Shown here one piece after another: positions 35,909 to 36,334 of a stretch of DNA of 36,334 nucleotides. The DNA is taken from NCBI GenBank assembly GCA_025362705.1, contig JANYFH010000232.1, positions 1 to 36,334 of the forward strand. Direction: 5' to 3'. Below the pieces are notes generated by a model. The model worked only from the letters and a program-made list of their open reading frames with translations. It did not search any database and had not been told where the DNA came from. Source of the DNA: Betaproteobacteria bacterium (lineage in GTDB: Bacteria; Pseudomonadota; Gammaproteobacteria; Burkholderiales; Usitatibacteraceae). How positions within the stretch are numbered: the stretch's first letter is position 1; every line of letters starts with the position of its first letter. Position numbers and translations under genes: made by a program.

Positions 35909-36334
35909 ATGAGTGCCGTACTTTCAACGCTGCCTGTCCCGGAATTATCATTTATCGCGATGCGCGAGCACGATCTGGACGCGGTCGCCGCAATCGAGGC
36001 GGACGTGTATGTTTTCCCGTGGACCATCGGCAACTTTCGCGATTCGCTGCTAAGTGGGTACGATTGCTGGGGCTGTTGGACGGACGGTGAACTGATCGGC
36101 TATGCGATCGTGATGACGGCACTCGATGAAGCGCATCTGCTGAATTTTGCAGTGGCTAGCCGCTGGCAGCGACGCGGCGTAGGCGCCGCGTTTCTGCAAT
36201 TTCTCATCGATTGCGAGCGCAGCGGCAAACGCGACGTGTTGTATCTTGAAGTGCGACCGTCGAATGTGGCGGGATTGCGGCTGTACGAGCGGTTCGGTTT
36301 TAAACAGATGGGCGTGCGGCGCGACTACTACCCG
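35909..36334 (+). CDS. rimI: Ribosomal protein S18-alanine N-acetyltransferase RimI, 3'-truncated by window edge
   Basis: ATG 35909; translated MSAVLSTLPVPELSFIAMREHDLDAVAAIEADVYVFPWTIGNFRDSLLSGYDCWGC...LLNFAVASRWQRRGVGAAFLQFLI...LYLEVRPSNVAGLRLYERFGFKQMGVRRDYYP; directly after tsaB. Confidence 0.9.
   Translation, partial: MSAVLSTLPVPELSFIAMREHDLDAVAAIEADVYVFPWTIGNFRDSLLSGYDCWGCWTDGELIGYAIVMTALDEAHLLNFAVASRWQRRGVGAAFLQFLIDCERSGKRDVLYLEVRPSNVAGLRLYERFGFKQMGVRRDYYP

Noticed and set aside
1-36334. CRISPR array, prophage or intact IS transposase
   Set aside because: No regularly spaced direct repeats, phage structural genes or transposase ORFs were seen

Overview
36.3 kb window of a GC-rich proteobacterial chromosome, probably betaproteobacterial (inferred from gene content only). 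Most of it is ordinary coding DNA: the end of a branched-chain amino acid type ABC transporter operon with a PaaK-like ligase, a tartrate/D-malate dehydrogenase-like gene, dksA, an NlpC/P60 hydrolase, several alpha/beta hydrolases, a NatAB-like exporter, a DinG-like helicase, a PAS-GGDEF sensor, a REC-Ser/Thr kinase fusion, a winged-helix/ATPase/TPR regulator, an EnvZ/OmpR-like pair, a DUF1800/DUF1501 pair, and tsaB-rimI. The most interesting material is between the genes. (1) A dispersed family of about 56-77 nt structured repeats (consensus start CTAGCACTGGYGCGG) has seven clear copies and one divergent copy, all intergenic. The copies align without gaps for the first ~50 positions and show compensatory base changes in predicted stems. 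(2) Two inverted copies of a 164-175 bp long-hairpin, MITE-like element are present. One sits in a TTAA duplication that contains the stop codon of a transporter gene. The other lies 2 bp from the start codon of the OmpR-like regulator. (3) There are gene relics: a frameshifted BrnT/BrnA(CopG)-like toxin-antitoxin remnant, a DUF3455-like gene without its N-terminus, an HNH remnant, and a stand-alone ClpB C-terminal domain. No CRISPR array, rRNA, tRNA or intact transposase was recognised. All calls come from reading the sequence; no searches or folding programs were run.
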